Source of the DNA: Streptomyces sp. WM4235
GTDB taxonomy: Bacteria; Actinomycetota; Actinomycetes; Streptomycetales; Streptomycetaceae
Length of the DNA: 64,000 nucleotides
NCBI RefSeq assembly: GCF_001279725.1
Contig: NZ_LGDE01000170.1
Coordinates: 14,206-78,205 of the forward strand
Direction of reading: 5' to 3'
The notes beneath the pieces were generated by a model. It made no database searches. It was not told the origin of the DNA and saw only the letters and a program-made list of their open reading frames with translations. Both the position numbers and the translations under genes were made by a program. Positions 17,912 to 27,909 of this stretch are shown in pieces. The stretch's first letter is position 1. Each line of letters begins with the position of its first letter.

Positions 17912-17940
17912 GAAGCCCCCGGAGGGCCCGTGGGGGCTTC
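17912..17940 (-). terminator. Terminator hairpin after the HAD gene
   Basis: GAAGCCCCC (17912-17920) and GGGGGCTTC (17932-17940), 11-base loop. On the minus strand it lies 144 bp past the HAD stop. Confidence 0.55.
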
Positions 17941-18083
17941 TCGGGGGCTTCGCTGGTGACCAACGTCACCCGCATCAACTACGCCAGGGGGGATGGAATT
18001 TCGGCCTCCGGTCCGGGAGGCGAGAGATCCTCTTGTGGGACCTGCGTCACACCCGCGTTCTGTTCGGTACGCAGCGTATGCGA

Positions 18084-18785
18084 TCAGTTCATCGGAGTGA
18101 TGAGGGACCGCAGGAACGGAAGGTCGACTTCCTCCAGGGAGCGGACGATCGTGCGGCCGGGAGCCGGCGCGATCACCCCGACGGAGGGGATCGCCACGAC
18201 CCGGCAGCCGGCGGCCTCGGCGGCGGCGACACCCGTGGCGGTGTCCTCGATGACCGCGCAGCGCGAGGGGTGCGCGCCCAGGGATCGGGCGGCGAACAGG
18301 TACGGGTCGGGGTGCGGCTTGGTGCGGGGCACCTCGTCACCGGCGACCGTCATCGTGAAGCGGTCCCGGCCCAGGGTGCGCAGCACCTGGTCGATGACCC
18401 GGCGGTGGGAGGCGGACACGAGGGCGGTGGGCACGTTGTGTCGGGCCAGCTCGGCCAACAGCCGCTCGGCTCCGGGCATCATGGGCACCTGGTCGGCGAT
18501 CCGGGCCTCGAAGCGCTCGTTGAGCAGGACGCTCAGCTCGGCGATGCCGATGGCCGCGCCGGTGGACTCGATGAGGAAGGCCGCGCTGCGGCTCATGGGG
18601 CCGCCGACGACGATGTCGCGCCACGAGTCCTCCAGCAGGTGGCCGAGCTCGCGGAAGATCTCCGCCTCGATCTCCCACCAGAAGCCCTCGGTGTCGACCA
18701 GCGTGCCGTCCATGTCGAGCAGCACCGCCTGGAGGGCCGAGTCGTCGGCCGTACGGGCGACGGGGGCGGGGACGGTACTCGTCAT
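18084..18785 (-). CDS. HAD-superfamily phosphatase/phosphomutase-like hydrolase
   Basis: A 233-residue HAD hydrolase. The nucleophile motif is LLDMDGTLVDTE (Asp24 and Asp26), followed by a helical cap, motif II ALVSASH, motif III Lys in RTKPHPDPYLF and motif IV VIEDTATGVAAAEAAG, the pattern of the beta-phosphoglucomutase/GPH-like subgroup. Substrate is probably a small phosphorylated metabolite. Start MTSTVPAPVA chosen for GAGAGGTG upstream. It lies downstream of metH on the same strand, separated by a hairpin. Confidence 0.88.
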   Translation of the reverse strand: MTSTVPAPVARTADDSALQAVLLDMDGTLVDTEGFWWEIEAEIFRELGHLLEDSWRDIVVGGPMSRSAAFLIESTGAAIGIAELSVLLNERFEARIADQVPMMPGAERLLAELARHNVPTALVSASHRRVIDQVLRTLGRDRFTMTVAGDEVPRTKPHPDPYLFAARSLGAHPSRCAVIEDTATGVAAAEAAGCRVVAIPSVGVIAPAPGRTIVRSLEEVDLPFLRSLITPMN

Positions 18786-18811
18786 GCGCACACCTCTCTG
18801 AAGGGACGACA

Positions 18812-18864
18812 AGGCCGGCCACCTCTCTCCTCGGGGCGTACCCCGGGGAGCAGGCGACCGGCCT
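18812..18864 (-). terminator. Nested hairpin after metH
   Basis: Outer arms AGGCCGG/CCGGCCT and inner arms CTCCTCGGGG/CCCCGGGGAG (one wobble) in the 111-bp metH-HAD gap; probable metH terminator or attenuator. Confidence 0.6.
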
Positions 18865-18896
18865 GTATGGGACCGACAAGTGTACGTCGATCCGCG

Positions 18897-21800
18897 TCAG
18901 CGTGCGTTGAAATACTTCGCTTCGGGGTGGTGAATCACGATCGCGTCGGTGGATTGCTCCGGGTGGAGCTGGAACTCCTCGGAGAGGTGGACGCCGATGC
19001 GCTCGGGCCGCAGGAGGTCGGCGATCTTGGCGCGGTCCTCCAGGTCGGGGCAGGCTCCGTAGCCCAGCGAGAAGCGGGCGCCCCGGTACTTGAGGTCGAA
19101 CATGTCCTCGACCTTCGCCGGGTCCTCGCCGCCGAAGCCGAGCTCGGCGCGGACGCGGGCGTGCCAGTACTCGGCCATGGCCTCGGCGAGCTGGACGGAG
19201 AGTCCGTGCAGCTCCAGGTACTCCCGGTAGGAGTCGGACTCGAACAGCTTGGCGGTGGCCTCGCCGATCCTCGACCCGACGGTGACCACCTGGAGGCCGA
19301 CGACGTCGGTCTCCCCGGACTCCTCCGGGCGGAAGAAGTCCGCGAGGCACAGGCGGCGGCCGCGGCGCTGGCGGGGGAAGGTGAAGCGGGTCCGCTCGTT
19401 GCCCTGCTCGTCGAGGATGATCAGGTCCTCGCCCTTGGAGACGCAGGGAAAGTAGCCGTAGACGACGGCGGCTTCCAGCAGGTTCTCGGTGTGCAGCTTG
19501 TCGAGGAGGCCGCGCAGCCGCGGCCGGCCCTCGGACTCCACCAGTTCCTCGTACGTCGCCCCGCCGGCGCGGGCCTGCTTGAGGCCCCACTGGCCCTTGA
19601 ACAGGGCGCCCTCGTCCAGCCAGGAGGCGTAGTCCTTGAGCGGGATGCCCTTGACCACGCGGGTGCCCCAGAACGGCGGGGTGGGGATCGGGTTGTCGGT
19701 GGAGGTGTCGGAACGGCCGCCCGGCTCCTCGGACTCGTCCTGCTCGGGCAGGGGCGCGGTGCGCTTGGCGACCCGGCGCTGCTTGAGTTCGGGCAGGGTG
19801 GCTCCGGGGACGCCGCGCTTGACGGCGATGAGGGCGTCCATGAGGCGCAGTCCCTCGAAGGCGTCGCGGGCGTAGCGGACCTCGCCCTCGTAGATCTCGT
19901 GGAGGTCCTGCTCGACGTAGGCGCGGGTGAGGGCGGCGCCGCCGAGGATCACCGGGTAGTCGGCCGCCAGCTTGCGCTGGTTGAGCTCCTCCAGGTTCTC
20001 CTTCATGATCACGGTCGACTTCACGAGGAGGCCTGACATGCCGATGACGTCGGCCTTGTGTTCCTGTGCGGCTTCGAGGATCGCGGAGACCGGCTGCTTG
20101 ATGCCGATGTTCACGACGTTGTAGCCGTTGTTGGACAGGATGATGTCCACGAGGTTCTTGCCGATGTCGTGGACGTCGCCGCGGACGGTGGCGAGCACGA
20201 TGGTGCCCTTGCCCTCGGCGTCGGTCTTCTCCATGTGCGGTTCCAGGAAGGCCACCGCGGTCTTCATGACCTCCGCGGACTGGAGGACGAACGGCAGCTG
20301 CATCTGGCCGGAGCCGAAGAGCTCGCCGACGACCTTCATGCCCTCCAGGAGGGTGTCGTTGACGATGTCCAGGGCCGGGCGGGTCCGGAGCGCCTCGTCG
20401 AGGTCGGCTTCCAGGCCGTTCTTCTCGCCGTCGATGATGCGGCGCTGGAGCCGCTCGTCGAGCGGGAGCGCCATGAGTTCCTCGGCGCGGCCGGCCTTGA
20501 GGGACTTGGTGTTGACGCCCTCGAACAGTGCCATCAGCTTCTGCAGCGGGTCGTAGCCCTCGGCGCGCCGGTCGTAGATCAGGTCGAGGGCGGTGCCGAC
20601 CTGCTCGTCGTCGAACCGGGCGATGGGCAGGATCTTGCTGGCGTGGACGATCGCGGAGTCCAGGCCGGCCTTGACGCACTCGTCGAGGAAGACGGAGTTG
20701 AGCAGGACGCGGGCGGCCGGGTTGAGGCCGAAGGAGATGTTCGACAGGCCCAGCGTGGTCTGCACGTCCGGGTGACGGCGCTTCAGTTCGCGGATCGCCT
20801 CGATGGTGGCGATGCCGTCCTTGCGGGACTCCTCCTGGCCGGTGCAGATGGTGAAGGTGAGGGTGTCGATGAGGATGTCCGACTCGTGGATCCCCCAGTT
20901 GCCCGTGAGGTCCGCGATGAGCCGCTGCGCGATGGCGACCTTGTGTTCGACGGTGCGGGCCTGGCCCTCCTCGTCGATGGTCAGCGCGATCAGCGCGGCG
21001 CCGTGCTCCCGGGCGAGGGCGGTGACCTTCGCGAAGCGGGACTCCGGTCCGTCGCCGTCCTCGTAGTTGACCGAGTTGATGACGGCGCGGCCGCCGAGCT
21101 TCTCCAGGCCGGCCTGGATGACGGGGACCTCGGTGGAGTCCAGCACGATCGGCAGCGTGGAGGCGGTGGCGAAGCGGCCGGCCAGTTCCTTCATGTCGGC
21201 GACGCCGTCACGGCCCACGTAGTCGATGCACAGGTCCAGCATGTGCGCGCCTTCGCGGATCTGATCGCGTGCCATCTCCACGCAGTCGTCCCAGCGCGCC
21301 TCCAGCATGGCGTCGCGGAACTTCTTCGAGCCGTTGGCGTTGGTGCGCTCCCCGATCGCCATGTACGAGGTGTCCTGGCGGAAGGGGACCGTCTGGTAGA
21401 GCGAGGAGGCGCCGGCCTCGGGCCGCGGCTCGCGGGCGACGGGGCTGAGGGCGTGGACCCGCTCGACGACCTGGCGCAGGTGCTCGGGGGTGGTGCCGCA
21501 GCAGCCGCCGACGAGGGAGAGCCCGTACTCGCGGACGAAGGTCTCCTGGGCGTCGGCCAGCTCGCTCGCGGAGAGCGGGTAGTGCGCCCCGTTCTTGCCC
21601 AGGACGGGCAGGCCGGCGTTGGGCATGCAGGAGAGGGGGATGCGGGAGTTGCGCGCGAGGTAGCGCAGGTGCTCGCTCATCTCGGCGGGGCCGGTGGCGC
21701 AGTTCAGGCCGATCATGTCGATGCCCAGGGGCTCCAGCGCGGTGAGCGCGGCGCCGATCTCCGAGCCGAGCAGCATCGTGCCGGTGGTCTCCACGGTCAC

Positions 21801-22409
21801 GGAACAGATCAGCGGCACGGACACGCCGAGGGCCTCCATGGCGCGGCGGGCGCCGATGACGGAGGACTTGGTCTGGAGGAGGTCCTGGGTGGTCTCGACG
21901 AGGAGGGCGTCGGCGCCGCCGGTGATCAGGCCCTCGGCGTTGATCTGGTAGGCGTCGCGGATCGTCGCGTAGTCGATGTGGCCCAGCGTGGGCAGCTTGG
22001 TGCCGGGGCCCATGGAGCCCAGGACCCAGCGCCGGCGTCCCGTGGAGGCGGTGAACTCGTCGGCGACCTCGCGGGCGATGCGGGCGCCGGATTCGGACAG
22101 CTCGTGGTTGCGATCGGCGATGTCGTACTCGGCGAGGGCGGCGAAGTTCGCGCCGAAGGTGTTCGTCTCGACGCAGTCCACGCCGACGGCGAAGTACTCC
22201 TGGTGCACGTTGCGCACGATGTCGGGGCGCGTGACGTTCAGGACCTCGTTGCAGCCTTCGAGCTGCTGGAAGTCCTCCAGGGAGGGGTCTTGTGCCTGGA
22301 GCATCGTTCCCATGGCTCCGTCGGCGACGACCACGCGGGTGGCGAGCGCCTCCCGAAGGGCGTCGGCCCGGGTCTGGGTGTCTGCGGGCGGGTTCGGCAA
22401 CGAGGCCAT
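18897..22409 (-). CDS. metH: Cobalamin-dependent methionine synthase
   Basis: Transfers the methyl of 5-methyl-tetrahydrofolate via cobalamin to homocysteine. 1170 residues in four modules. The homocysteine domain (about 15-320) has zinc ligands in LNCATGP and GGCCGT. The pterin domain is at about 345-610 (GERTNANGSKKF). The cobalamin domain has the base-off histidine in GDVHDIGKNLVDI (about 750-765). The C-terminal AdoMet reactivation domain (about 890-1165) has HARVRAELGF and SLGYGACPDLEDR. Start MASLPNPPAD has GGGAG upstream; an ATG at 22463 is a less likely alternative. I looked in the leader for a B12 or SAM riboswitch and saw none. Confidence 0.97.
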   Translation of the reverse strand: MASLPNPPADTQTRADALREALATRVVVADGAMGTMLQAQDPSLEDFQQLEGCNEVLNVTRPDIVRNVHQEYFAVGVDCVETNTFGANFAALAEYDIADRNHELSESGARIAREVADEFTASTGRRRWVLGSMGPGTKLPTLGHIDYATIRDAYQINAEGLITGGADALLVETTQDLLQTKSSVIGARRAMEALGVSVPLICSVTVETTGTMLLGSEIGAALTALEPLGIDMIGLNCATGPAEMSEHLRYLARNSRIPLSCMPNAGLPVLGKNGAHYPLSASELADAQETFVREYGLSLVGGCCGTTPEHLRQVVERVHALSPVAREPRPEAGASSLYQTVPFRQDTSYMAIGERTNANGSKKFRDAMLEARWDDCVEMARDQIREGAHMLDLCIDYVGRDGVADMKELAGRFATASTLPIVLDSTEVPVIQAGLEKLGGRAVINSVNYEDGDGPESRFAKVTALAREHGAALIALTIDEEGQARTVEHKVAIAQRLIADLTGNWGIHESDILIDTLTFTICTGQEESRKDGIATIEAIRELKRRHPDVQTTLGLSNISFGLNPAARVLLNSVFLDECVKAGLDSAIVHASKILPIARFDDEQVGTALDLIYDRRAEGYDPLQKLMALFEGVNTKSLKAGRAEELMALPLDERLQRRIIDGEKNGLEADLDEALRTRPALDIVNDTLLEGMKVVGELFGSGQMQLPFVLQSAEVMKTAVAFLEPHMEKTDAEGKGTIVLATVRGDVHDIGKNLVDIILSNNGYNVVNIGIKQPVSAILEAAQEHKADVIGMSGLLVKSTVIMKENLEELNQRKLAADYPVILGGAALTRAYVEQDLHEIYEGEVRYARDAFEGLRLMDALIAVKRGVPGATLPELKQRRVAKRTAPLPEQDESEEPGGRSDTSTDNPIPTPPFWGTRVVKGIPLKDYASWLDEGALFKGQWGLKQARAGGATYEELVESEGRPRLRGLLDKLHTENLLEAAVVYGYFPCVSKGEDLIILDEQGNERTRFTFPRQRRGRRLCLADFFRPEESGETDVVGLQVVTVGSRIGEATAKLFESDSYREYLELHGLSVQLAEAMAEYWHARVRAELGFGGEDPAKVEDMFDLKYRGARFSLGYGACPDLEDRAKIADLLRPERIGVHLSEEFQLHPEQSTDAIVIHHPEAKYFNAR

Positions 22410-22627
22410 GGATGTGCTCCCTGGGATGCGACGGCTGTCGGCTTTGCACCCCCTCTGTGTCAAGGGTGCACGCGGTCAGGGTAACCGCGTGGTGGCGACC
22501 CCGGTGGGCCCGTCCCACGTGGCGGACTGCATTCTGTGCGCGGGGGTCTGGCCGGGCTGTCCGGATCGATGCTGTCCTGAAGATTCCCCCGGCCATGCGC
22601 GAGGTCGGCATCGACCGATACTGTTCA

Positions 22628-22639
22628 GCATTGTCGAAC
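22628..22639. promoter_or_regulatory. Probable GylR operator upstream of gylR
   Basis: GCATTGTCGAAC, within GTTCAGCATTGTCGAAC (GTTC...GAAC inverted), 22 bp before the gylR start. The same 12-mer recurs upstream of glpF. IclR-family regulators are normally autoregulated. Confidence 0.55.
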
Positions 22640-22661
22640 TACGTCAGCAGGAGGCTGCGCG

Positions 22662-23429
22662 ATGGCACGGAACATCCAGTCGCTCGAACGAGCCGCTGCG
22701 ATGCTGCGGCTCCTGGCGGGCGGCGAGCGCCGGCTGGGACTGTCGGACGTGGCGACCTCCCTTGGCCTCGCCAAGGGGACCGCGCACGGGATCCTGCGCA
22801 CCCTGCAGGCCGAGGGCTTCGTGGAGCAGGACCCCGCCTCGGGCCGCTACCAGCTGGGCGCCGAGCTGCTCCGTCTGGGGAACAGCTATCTGGACGTGCA
22901 CGAGCTGCGCGCCCGCGCCCTGGTCTGGACGGACGACCTGGCCCGGGCCAGCGGCGAGAGCGTGTACGTGGGCGTGCTCCACAAGAGCGGGGTGCTGATC
23001 ATGCACCACGTGTTCCGGCCGGACGACAGCCGTCAAGTGCTGGAGGTGGGGGCCATGCAGCCGCTGCACTCCACGGCCCTGGGCAAGGTGCTGTCCGCGT
23101 ACGACCCGGTGGCGCACACGCAGGTCGTGGAGGTCGAGCGGGAGGCGTTCACGCCCCGCACCGTCACGGACGGCGCCGGATTCGAGGAGATCCTGGACCT
23201 GACGCGGGCCCGCGGCTGGGCCTCGGACGTCGAGGAGACCTGGGAGGGTCTCGCCTCGGTGGCGGCGCCGATCCACGACCGGCGCAGGATGCCGGTGGGC
23301 GCGGTGGCGGTCGTGGGTGCCGTGGAGCGGGTCTGCGCGGAGTCCGGCGAGCCCCTCGCGACGCTGGTCGCGTCGGTCCGGGACTGCGCGAGGTCGGTTT
23401 CGCGCGACCTTGGCGCGGGCCGGTTCTGA
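22662..23429 (+). CDS. gylR: IclR-family glycerol regulon repressor GylR
   Basis: A 255-residue IclR protein. The N-terminal winged helix-turn-helix (5-65: LERAAAMLRLLAGGERRLGL, then GLAKGTAHGILRTLQAEGFV) is followed by the IclR effector domain (about 80-250), including SVYVGVLHKSGVLIMHHVF and HSTALGKVLSAY. Start has AGCAGGAGG 8 bases upstream. It lies directly before glpF-glpK-glpD in the same orientation, as in the characterised Streptomyces gyl operon, where the repressor responds to glycerol-3-phosphate or glycerol. Strongly supported by context. Confidence 0.93.
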   Translation: MARNIQSLERAAAMLRLLAGGERRLGLSDVATSLGLAKGTAHGILRTLQAEGFVEQDPASGRYQLGAELLRLGNSYLDVHELRARALVWTDDLARASGESVYVGVLHKSGVLIMHHVFRPDDSRQVLEVGAMQPLHSTALGKVLSAYDPVAHTQVVEVEREAFTPRTVTDGAGFEEILDLTRARGWASDVEETWEGLASVAAPIHDRRRMPVGAVAVVGAVERVCAESGEPLATLVASVRDCARSVSRDLGAGRF

Positions 23430-23743
23430 CCTTGCATTGATCGCATCCGGAGGCGCTTTCTCCGCTATCCGGATGCCTTGCGCCATTTTTTGATCATCAG
23501 ATGGCTGAATTTGGTCGATCGCACCGACTGGTAACGATCCGACTCTTGACCTGGTCAACCCTTGACGCCTTCTTCACCCGGGCGGAAAACTGCCGTTCAT
23601 CGGTCGGCATTGTCGAACACCTACCGGCAATACGCGTTAGGGTGTGACAAGGCCAAGGACCGGTGCAGCACTCACCGAGTGCGTGGACCACCGGAGGGAC
23701 CCGGTGTCCACGTACCCCTGGACGTAAGACAAAGGAGTCGCGG
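23430..23743 (+). promoter_or_regulatory. glpFKD control region with second GylR-type site
   Basis: A 314-bp gene-free region. The 12-mer GCATTGTCGAAC at 23607-23618 is identical to the one before gylR and sits in GTTCATCGGTCGGCATTG context. No confident -10/-35 pair. AAAGGAG before 23744 is the glpF ribosome site. Confidence 0.55.
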
Positions 23744-24526
23744 GTGTCCAGCTCCGACATCTTCATCGGCGAGACCATCGGTACCGCCCTGCTCACACTG
23801 CTCGGTGGCGGCGTCTGCGCCGCCGTCACGCTGAAGAGCTCCAAGGCCCGCAACGCGGGTTGGCTCGCCATCACGTTCGGCTGGGGTTTCGCCGTACTGA
23901 TCGCCGCCTACGTCTCCGCGCCCCTCTCCGGCGCCCACCTCAACCCGGCGGTCACCGTCGGCCTCGCGATCAAGGACGGCGACTGGGGCAACGTCCCGGT
24001 GTACTTCGCCGGCCAGCTCCTGGGCGCGATGCTCGGCGCGGTGCTGATGTGGGTCACGTACTACGGCCAGTTCCGTGTGCACCTGGCGGACCCGGAGCAC
24101 ATCCGGGACGCGAAGCTCGGCCCGGAGGACCCGCACCCGCACGACGTGGCGGGCCCGGTCCTCGGGATCTTCTCCACCGGTCCGGAGATCCGCAACACCG
24201 TCCAGAACCTGGCGACCGAGATAATCGGCACCGCCGTCCTGGTCCTGGCCATCCTGACCCAGGGTCTCCAGGACGACGGCAAGGGCCTCGGCGTCATCGG
24301 CGTCCTGATCACCTCGTTCGTGGTCGTCGGCATCGGCCTCTCGCTCGGCGGTCCGACCGGCTACGCCATCAACCCGGTGCGCGACCTCGGCCCGCGCATC
24401 GTCCACGCCCTGCTGCCGCTTCCCAACAAGGGCGGCTCCGACTGGGCATACTCCTGGATCCCGGTCGTCGGCCCGCTCGTCGGTGCCGCCGCCGCCGGTG
24501 GTCTGTACAACATCGCGTTCGCCTGA
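23744..24526 (+). CDS. glpF: Glycerol uptake facilitator (aquaglyceroporin)
   Basis: A 260-residue MIP-family channel with six membrane helices. The first NPA box is intact ([12 protein letters not shown], Asn67-Ala69). The second reads [11 protein letters not shown] (Asn210-Val212), so the usual Ala is Val; Arg213 of the selectivity filter follows as expected. An insertion rich in His/Asp/Pro (about 112-135) lies in the loop after the third helix. The GTG start ([13 protein letters not shown]) has AAAGGAG 6 bases upstream. First structural gene of the glycerol operon; glpK follows after 77 bp. Confidence 0.94.
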   Translation: MSSSDIFIGETIGTALLTLLGGGVCAAVTLKSSKARNAGWLAITFGWGFAVLIAAYVSAPLSGAHLNPAVTVGLAIKDGDWGNVPVYFAGQLLGAMLGAVLMWVTYYGQFRVHLADPEHIRDAKLGPEDPHPHDVAGPVLGIFSTGPEIRNTVQNLATEIIGTAVLVLAILTQGLQDDGKGLGVIGVLITSFVVVGIGLSLGGPTGYAINPVRDLGPRIVHALLPLPNKGGSDWAYSWIPVVGPLVGAAAAGGLYNIAFA

Positions 24527-24603
24527 TCAGCACCGGCACGTATCGCAAGATCCGCACCGCCCCCTGATTCCGCCAACCCAGAGACCTGCCAGGAGCACCC
24601 ACC

Positions 24604-26130
24604 ATGACCAGCAGCACCGGCCCCTTCATCGCCGCGATCGACCAGGGCACCACCTCCTCCCGCTGCATCGTGTTCGACCGCGACGGCCGCATCGTCGCCG
24701 TCGACCAGAAGGAGCACGAGCAGATCTTCCCGAAGCCGGGCTGGGTCGAGCACGACGCCGCCGAGATCTGGACCAACGTCCAGGAGGTCGTCGCCGGAGC
24801 CATCGCCAAGGCCGAGATCACCGCCGCGGACGTCAAGGCCGTCGGCATCACCAACCAGCGCGAGACCACCCTGCTGTGGGACAAGAACACCGGCGAGCCG
24901 GTGCACAACGCGCTGGTCTGGCAGGACACCCGCACCGACGCCCTGTGCAAGGAGCTCGGCCGCAACGTCGGCCAGGACCGCTTCCGCCGCGAGACGGGCC
25001 TCCCGCTCGCCTCGTACTTCGCCGGCCCCAAGGTCCGCTGGCTGCTCGACAACGTCGAGGGCCTGCGCGAGCGCGCCGAGGCCGGCGACATCCTCTTCGG
25101 CACCATGGACTCGTGGGTCATCTGGAACCTCACGGGCGGCACCCAGGGCGGCGTGCACGTCACCGACGTCACCAACGCCTCGCGCACCATGCTGATGAAC
25201 CTGCACTCCCTGGAGTGGGACCCGAAGATCGCGGAGTCCATGGGGGTCCCGACCAACGTCCTCCCCGAGATCAAGTCCTCCGCCGAGGTCTACGGCCACG
25301 TCAAGGAGGGCGTCCTCGCCGGCGTCCCGGTCGCCTCGGCGCTCGGCGACCAGCAGGCCGCCCTGTTCGGGCAGACCTGTTTCGCCGAGGGCGAGGCCAA
25401 GTCCACCTACGGCACCGGCACGTTCATGCTGATGAACACCGGCGACCAGATCATCAACTCCTACAGCGGCCTGCTGACCACGGTCGGCTACCGGATCGGC
25501 GACCAGAAGCCGGTCTACGCGCTGGAGGGCTCCATCGCCGTCACCGGCTCGCTCGTCCAGTGGATGCGCGACCAGATGGGCCTGATCAAGTCCGCCGCGG
25601 AGATCGAGACCCTGGCCTCCTCCGTCGAGGACAACGGCGGCGCCTACTTCGTGCCCGCCTTCTCCGGCCTCTTCGCCCCGTACTGGCGCTCCGACGCCCG
25701 CGGCGTGATCGCCGGCCTCACCCGGTACGTCACCAAGGCGCACATCGCCCGTGCCGTCCTGGAGGCCACCGCCTGGCAGACCCGTGAGATCACCGACGCC
25801 ATGACCAAGGACTCGGGCGTCGAGCTCGCCGCCCTCAAGGTCGACGGCGGCATGACCTCCAACAACCTGCTGATGCAGACGCTCTCGGACTTCCTGGACG
25901 CACCGGTGGTGCGCCCCATGGTCGCCGAGACCACCTGCCTCGGCGCCGCCTACGCCGCCGGCCTGGCCGTCGGCTTCTGGCCCGACACCGACGCCCTGCG
26001 CGCCAACTGGCGCCGCGCGGCGGAGTGGACCCCGCGGATGCCCGCCGAACAGCGGGACCGCGAGTACAAGAGCTGGCTCAAGGCCGTCGAGCGGTCCATG
26101 GGCTGGGTCGACGACGAAGACGCCAGCTGA
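24604..26130 (+). CDS. glpK: Glycerol kinase
   Basis: Phosphorylates glycerol to sn-glycerol 3-phosphate with ATP, trapping it in the cell. 508 residues of the FGGY family. The phosphate loop [13 protein letters not shown] is at residues 13-25, the glycerol-binding NQRETT and WQDTRT are at about 83 and 105, and the C-terminal ATPase motif is [20 protein letters not shown] lies 9 bases before the ATG. glpD begins 44 bp downstream. Confidence 0.97.
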   Translation: MTSSTGPFIAAIDQGTTSSRCIVFDRDGRIVAVDQKEHEQIFPKPGWVEHDAAEIWTNVQEVVAGAIAKAEITAADVKAVGITNQRETTLLWDKNTGEPVHNALVWQDTRTDALCKELGRNVGQDRFRRETGLPLASYFAGPKVRWLLDNVEGLRERAEAGDILFGTMDSWVIWNLTGGTQGGVHVTDVTNASRTMLMNLHSLEWDPKIAESMGVPTNVLPEIKSSAEVYGHVKEGVLAGVPVASALGDQQAALFGQTCFAEGEAKSTYGTGTFMLMNTGDQIINSYSGLLTTVGYRIGDQKPVYALEGSIAVTGSLVQWMRDQMGLIKSAAEIETLASSVEDNGGAYFVPAFSGLFAPYWRSDARGVIAGLTRYVTKAHIARAVLEATAWQTREITDAMTKDSGVELAALKVDGGMTSNNLLMQTLSDFLDAPVVRPMVAETTCLGAAYAAGLAVGFWPDTDALRANWRRAAEWTPRMPAEQRDREYKSWLKAVERSMGWVDDEDAS

Positions 26131-26174
26131 CCGCTCAGCCGGCGCAATCGACGAGTAAGTAGGAGTCAAGCGAT

Positions 26175-27782
26175 ATGAGCAGCCCGCAGAGCGTTCCCGC
26201 CCTGGGTACGCACCCGACCGCCGGTTCGAACCCGAGCCGCGCCGAGACCCGCGAGCAGTTGGCCAAGGCCACGTACGACCTGCTGGTCATCGGCGGTGGA
26301 ATCCTGGGCACCTCGGTGGCCTGGCACGCCGCGCAGTCGGGTCTGCGGGTCGCCATGGTGGACGCCGGCGACTTCGCCGGCGCCACCTCCTCCGCCTCGT
26401 CCAAGCTGGTGCACGGCGGCCTGCGCTACCTGCAGACCGGTGCGGTCAAGCTGGTCGCCGAGAACCACCACGAGCGCCGGGTGCTGGCCAAGGACGTGGC
26501 CCCGCACCTGGTCAACCCGCTCACGTTCTACCTCCCGGTGTACAAGGGCGGCCCGGTCGGCGCCGCGAAGCTGGGCGCGGGCGTGTTCGCGTACTCGGCG
26601 CTCTCCGCGTTCGGTGACGGCATCGGCAAGGTCATATCCCCGGCCCGCGCCGTCGCCGACAACCCGGGTCTGAAGACGGACAACCTGAAGGCCGTCGCCG
26701 TCTACTACGACCACCAGATGAACGACTCCCGCGTGGCCGTCATGACGGTCCGCGCGGCCGTCGAGTCGGGCGCGGTCGTCCTGAACCACGCCGAGGTCAC
26801 CGGTCTGCGCATGACGCGCGGCCGGGTCAGCGGCGCCGAGCTCAAGGACCGTCTCGACGGCACCGAGTTCGGGGTCGACGCGCGCGTCGTGCTCAACGCC
26901 ACCGGCCCGTGGGTGGACCACCTGCGGCGCATGGAAGACAAGCACTCGATGCCGTCGATCCGCCTGTCCAAGGGCGCGCACATCGTGATGAAGCGCAAGT
27001 CGCCCTGGAAGGCCGCCATGGCCACCCCGATCGACAAGTACCGCATCACCTTCGCCCTGCCGTGGGAGGACCAACTGCTGCTCGGCACCACCGACGAGGT
27101 GTACGAGGGCGACCCCGCGGACGTGCGCGCCACCGAGGCCGACATCCAGCAGATCCTCGACGAGGCGGCGTTCTCGGTGAAGGACGCGGACCTCGACCGC
27201 TCCCTGATGACGTACGCCTTCGCGGGCCTGCGGGTGCTGCCCGGCGGCCCCGGCGGGGTGGAGAAGGCCAAGCGGGAGACCGTGGTCTCCGAGGGCGCGG
27301 GCGGCATGCTGTCGGTGGCCGGCGGCAAGTGGACCACCTACCGGCACATCGGCCGTGTGGTGATGGACAAGCTGGCGAAGCTCCCGGGCAGCCCGCTGAC
27401 CGAGGACATGGAGCCGCTGAAGTCGCTCGTGCGCCGGATCGCCCTGCCCGGTGTCGCCAACCCGAACGCGGTGGCGCACCGGCTGCTGGTGGACCGGGAG
27501 CCCGGGACGCGCATGGACCCGCTGACCGCCCGGCACCTGGCCTCGCACTACGGTTCGCTGGCCTTCGACATCGCGCGGCTGGCGAACGAGGACGCGGCGC
27601 TCGCCGAGCGCATCCACCCGGACGGGCCGGAGATCTGGGCGCAGGTCGCCTACGCCCGTGACAACGAGTGGGCCGAGACGGTCGACGACGTGCTGCGTCG
27701 CCGTACCACGGTGACGGTCCGCGGCCTGGACGACGACGCGGTGCGCGCCCGTGTCCAGGAGATGCTGGGCGACAAGGCTTAG
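26175..27782 (+). CDS. glpD: Aerobic glycerol-3-phosphate dehydrogenase
   Basis: Membrane-associated FAD enzyme that oxidises glycerol 3-phosphate to DHAP and passes electrons to quinone. 535 residues. The dinucleotide motif VIGGGILGTSVAWHAAQ is at about residues 38-54 and is followed by the family signature ASSKLVHGGLRYL. Later motifs are NATGPWVD, SKGAHIVMKR and VAGGKWTTYRHIG. The first 30 residues are a disordered extension common in Streptomyces. Start has GTAGGAG about 8 bases upstream. Last gene of the operon, closed by a strong terminator. Confidence 0.96.
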   Translation: MSSPQSVPALGTHPTAGSNPSRAETREQLAKATYDLLVIGGGILGTSVAWHAAQSGLRVAMVDAGDFAGATSSASSKLVHGGLRYLQTGAVKLVAENHHERRVLAKDVAPHLVNPLTFYLPVYKGGPVGAAKLGAGVFAYSALSAFGDGIGKVISPARAVADNPGLKTDNLKAVAVYYDHQMNDSRVAVMTVRAAVESGAVVLNHAEVTGLRMTRGRVSGAELKDRLDGTEFGVDARVVLNATGPWVDHLRRMEDKHSMPSIRLSKGAHIVMKRKSPWKAAMATPIDKYRITFALPWEDQLLLGTTDEVYEGDPADVRATEADIQQILDEAAFSVKDADLDRSLMTYAFAGLRVLPGGPGGVEKAKRETVVSEGAGGMLSVAGGKWTTYRHIGRVVMDKLAKLPGSPLTEDMEPLKSLVRRIALPGVANPNAVAHRLLVDREPGTRMDPLTARHLASHYGSLAFDIARLANEDAALAERIHPDGPEIWAQVAYARDNEWAETVDDVLRRRTTVTVRGLDDDAVRARVQEMLGDKA

Positions 27783-27800
27783 CCTGCTCGGCAGGTGGGC

Positions 27801-27832
27801 AGAGGGGCGGTTCCGAGGGGAACCGCCCCTCT
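27801..27832 (+). terminator. Rho-independent-type terminator after glpD
   Basis: A 14-bp perfect stem AGAGGGGCGGTTCC / GGAACCGCCCCTCT, 4-base loop, 18 bp after the glpD stop, followed by a short T-rich run. Confidence 0.85.
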
Positions 27833-27909
27833 GTCGTGGGCTGTGGTTGGTGTCGTTTCAAGGCTTAGGCTGACCCACGTACGCAAGGGAACTTCGGAAG
27901 GAGACCTGG

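Noticed and set aside
18897..22661. Cobalamin or SAM riboswitch before metH
   Set aside because: I looked for the B12 box and SAM-type helices in the 250-bp leader and found neither.
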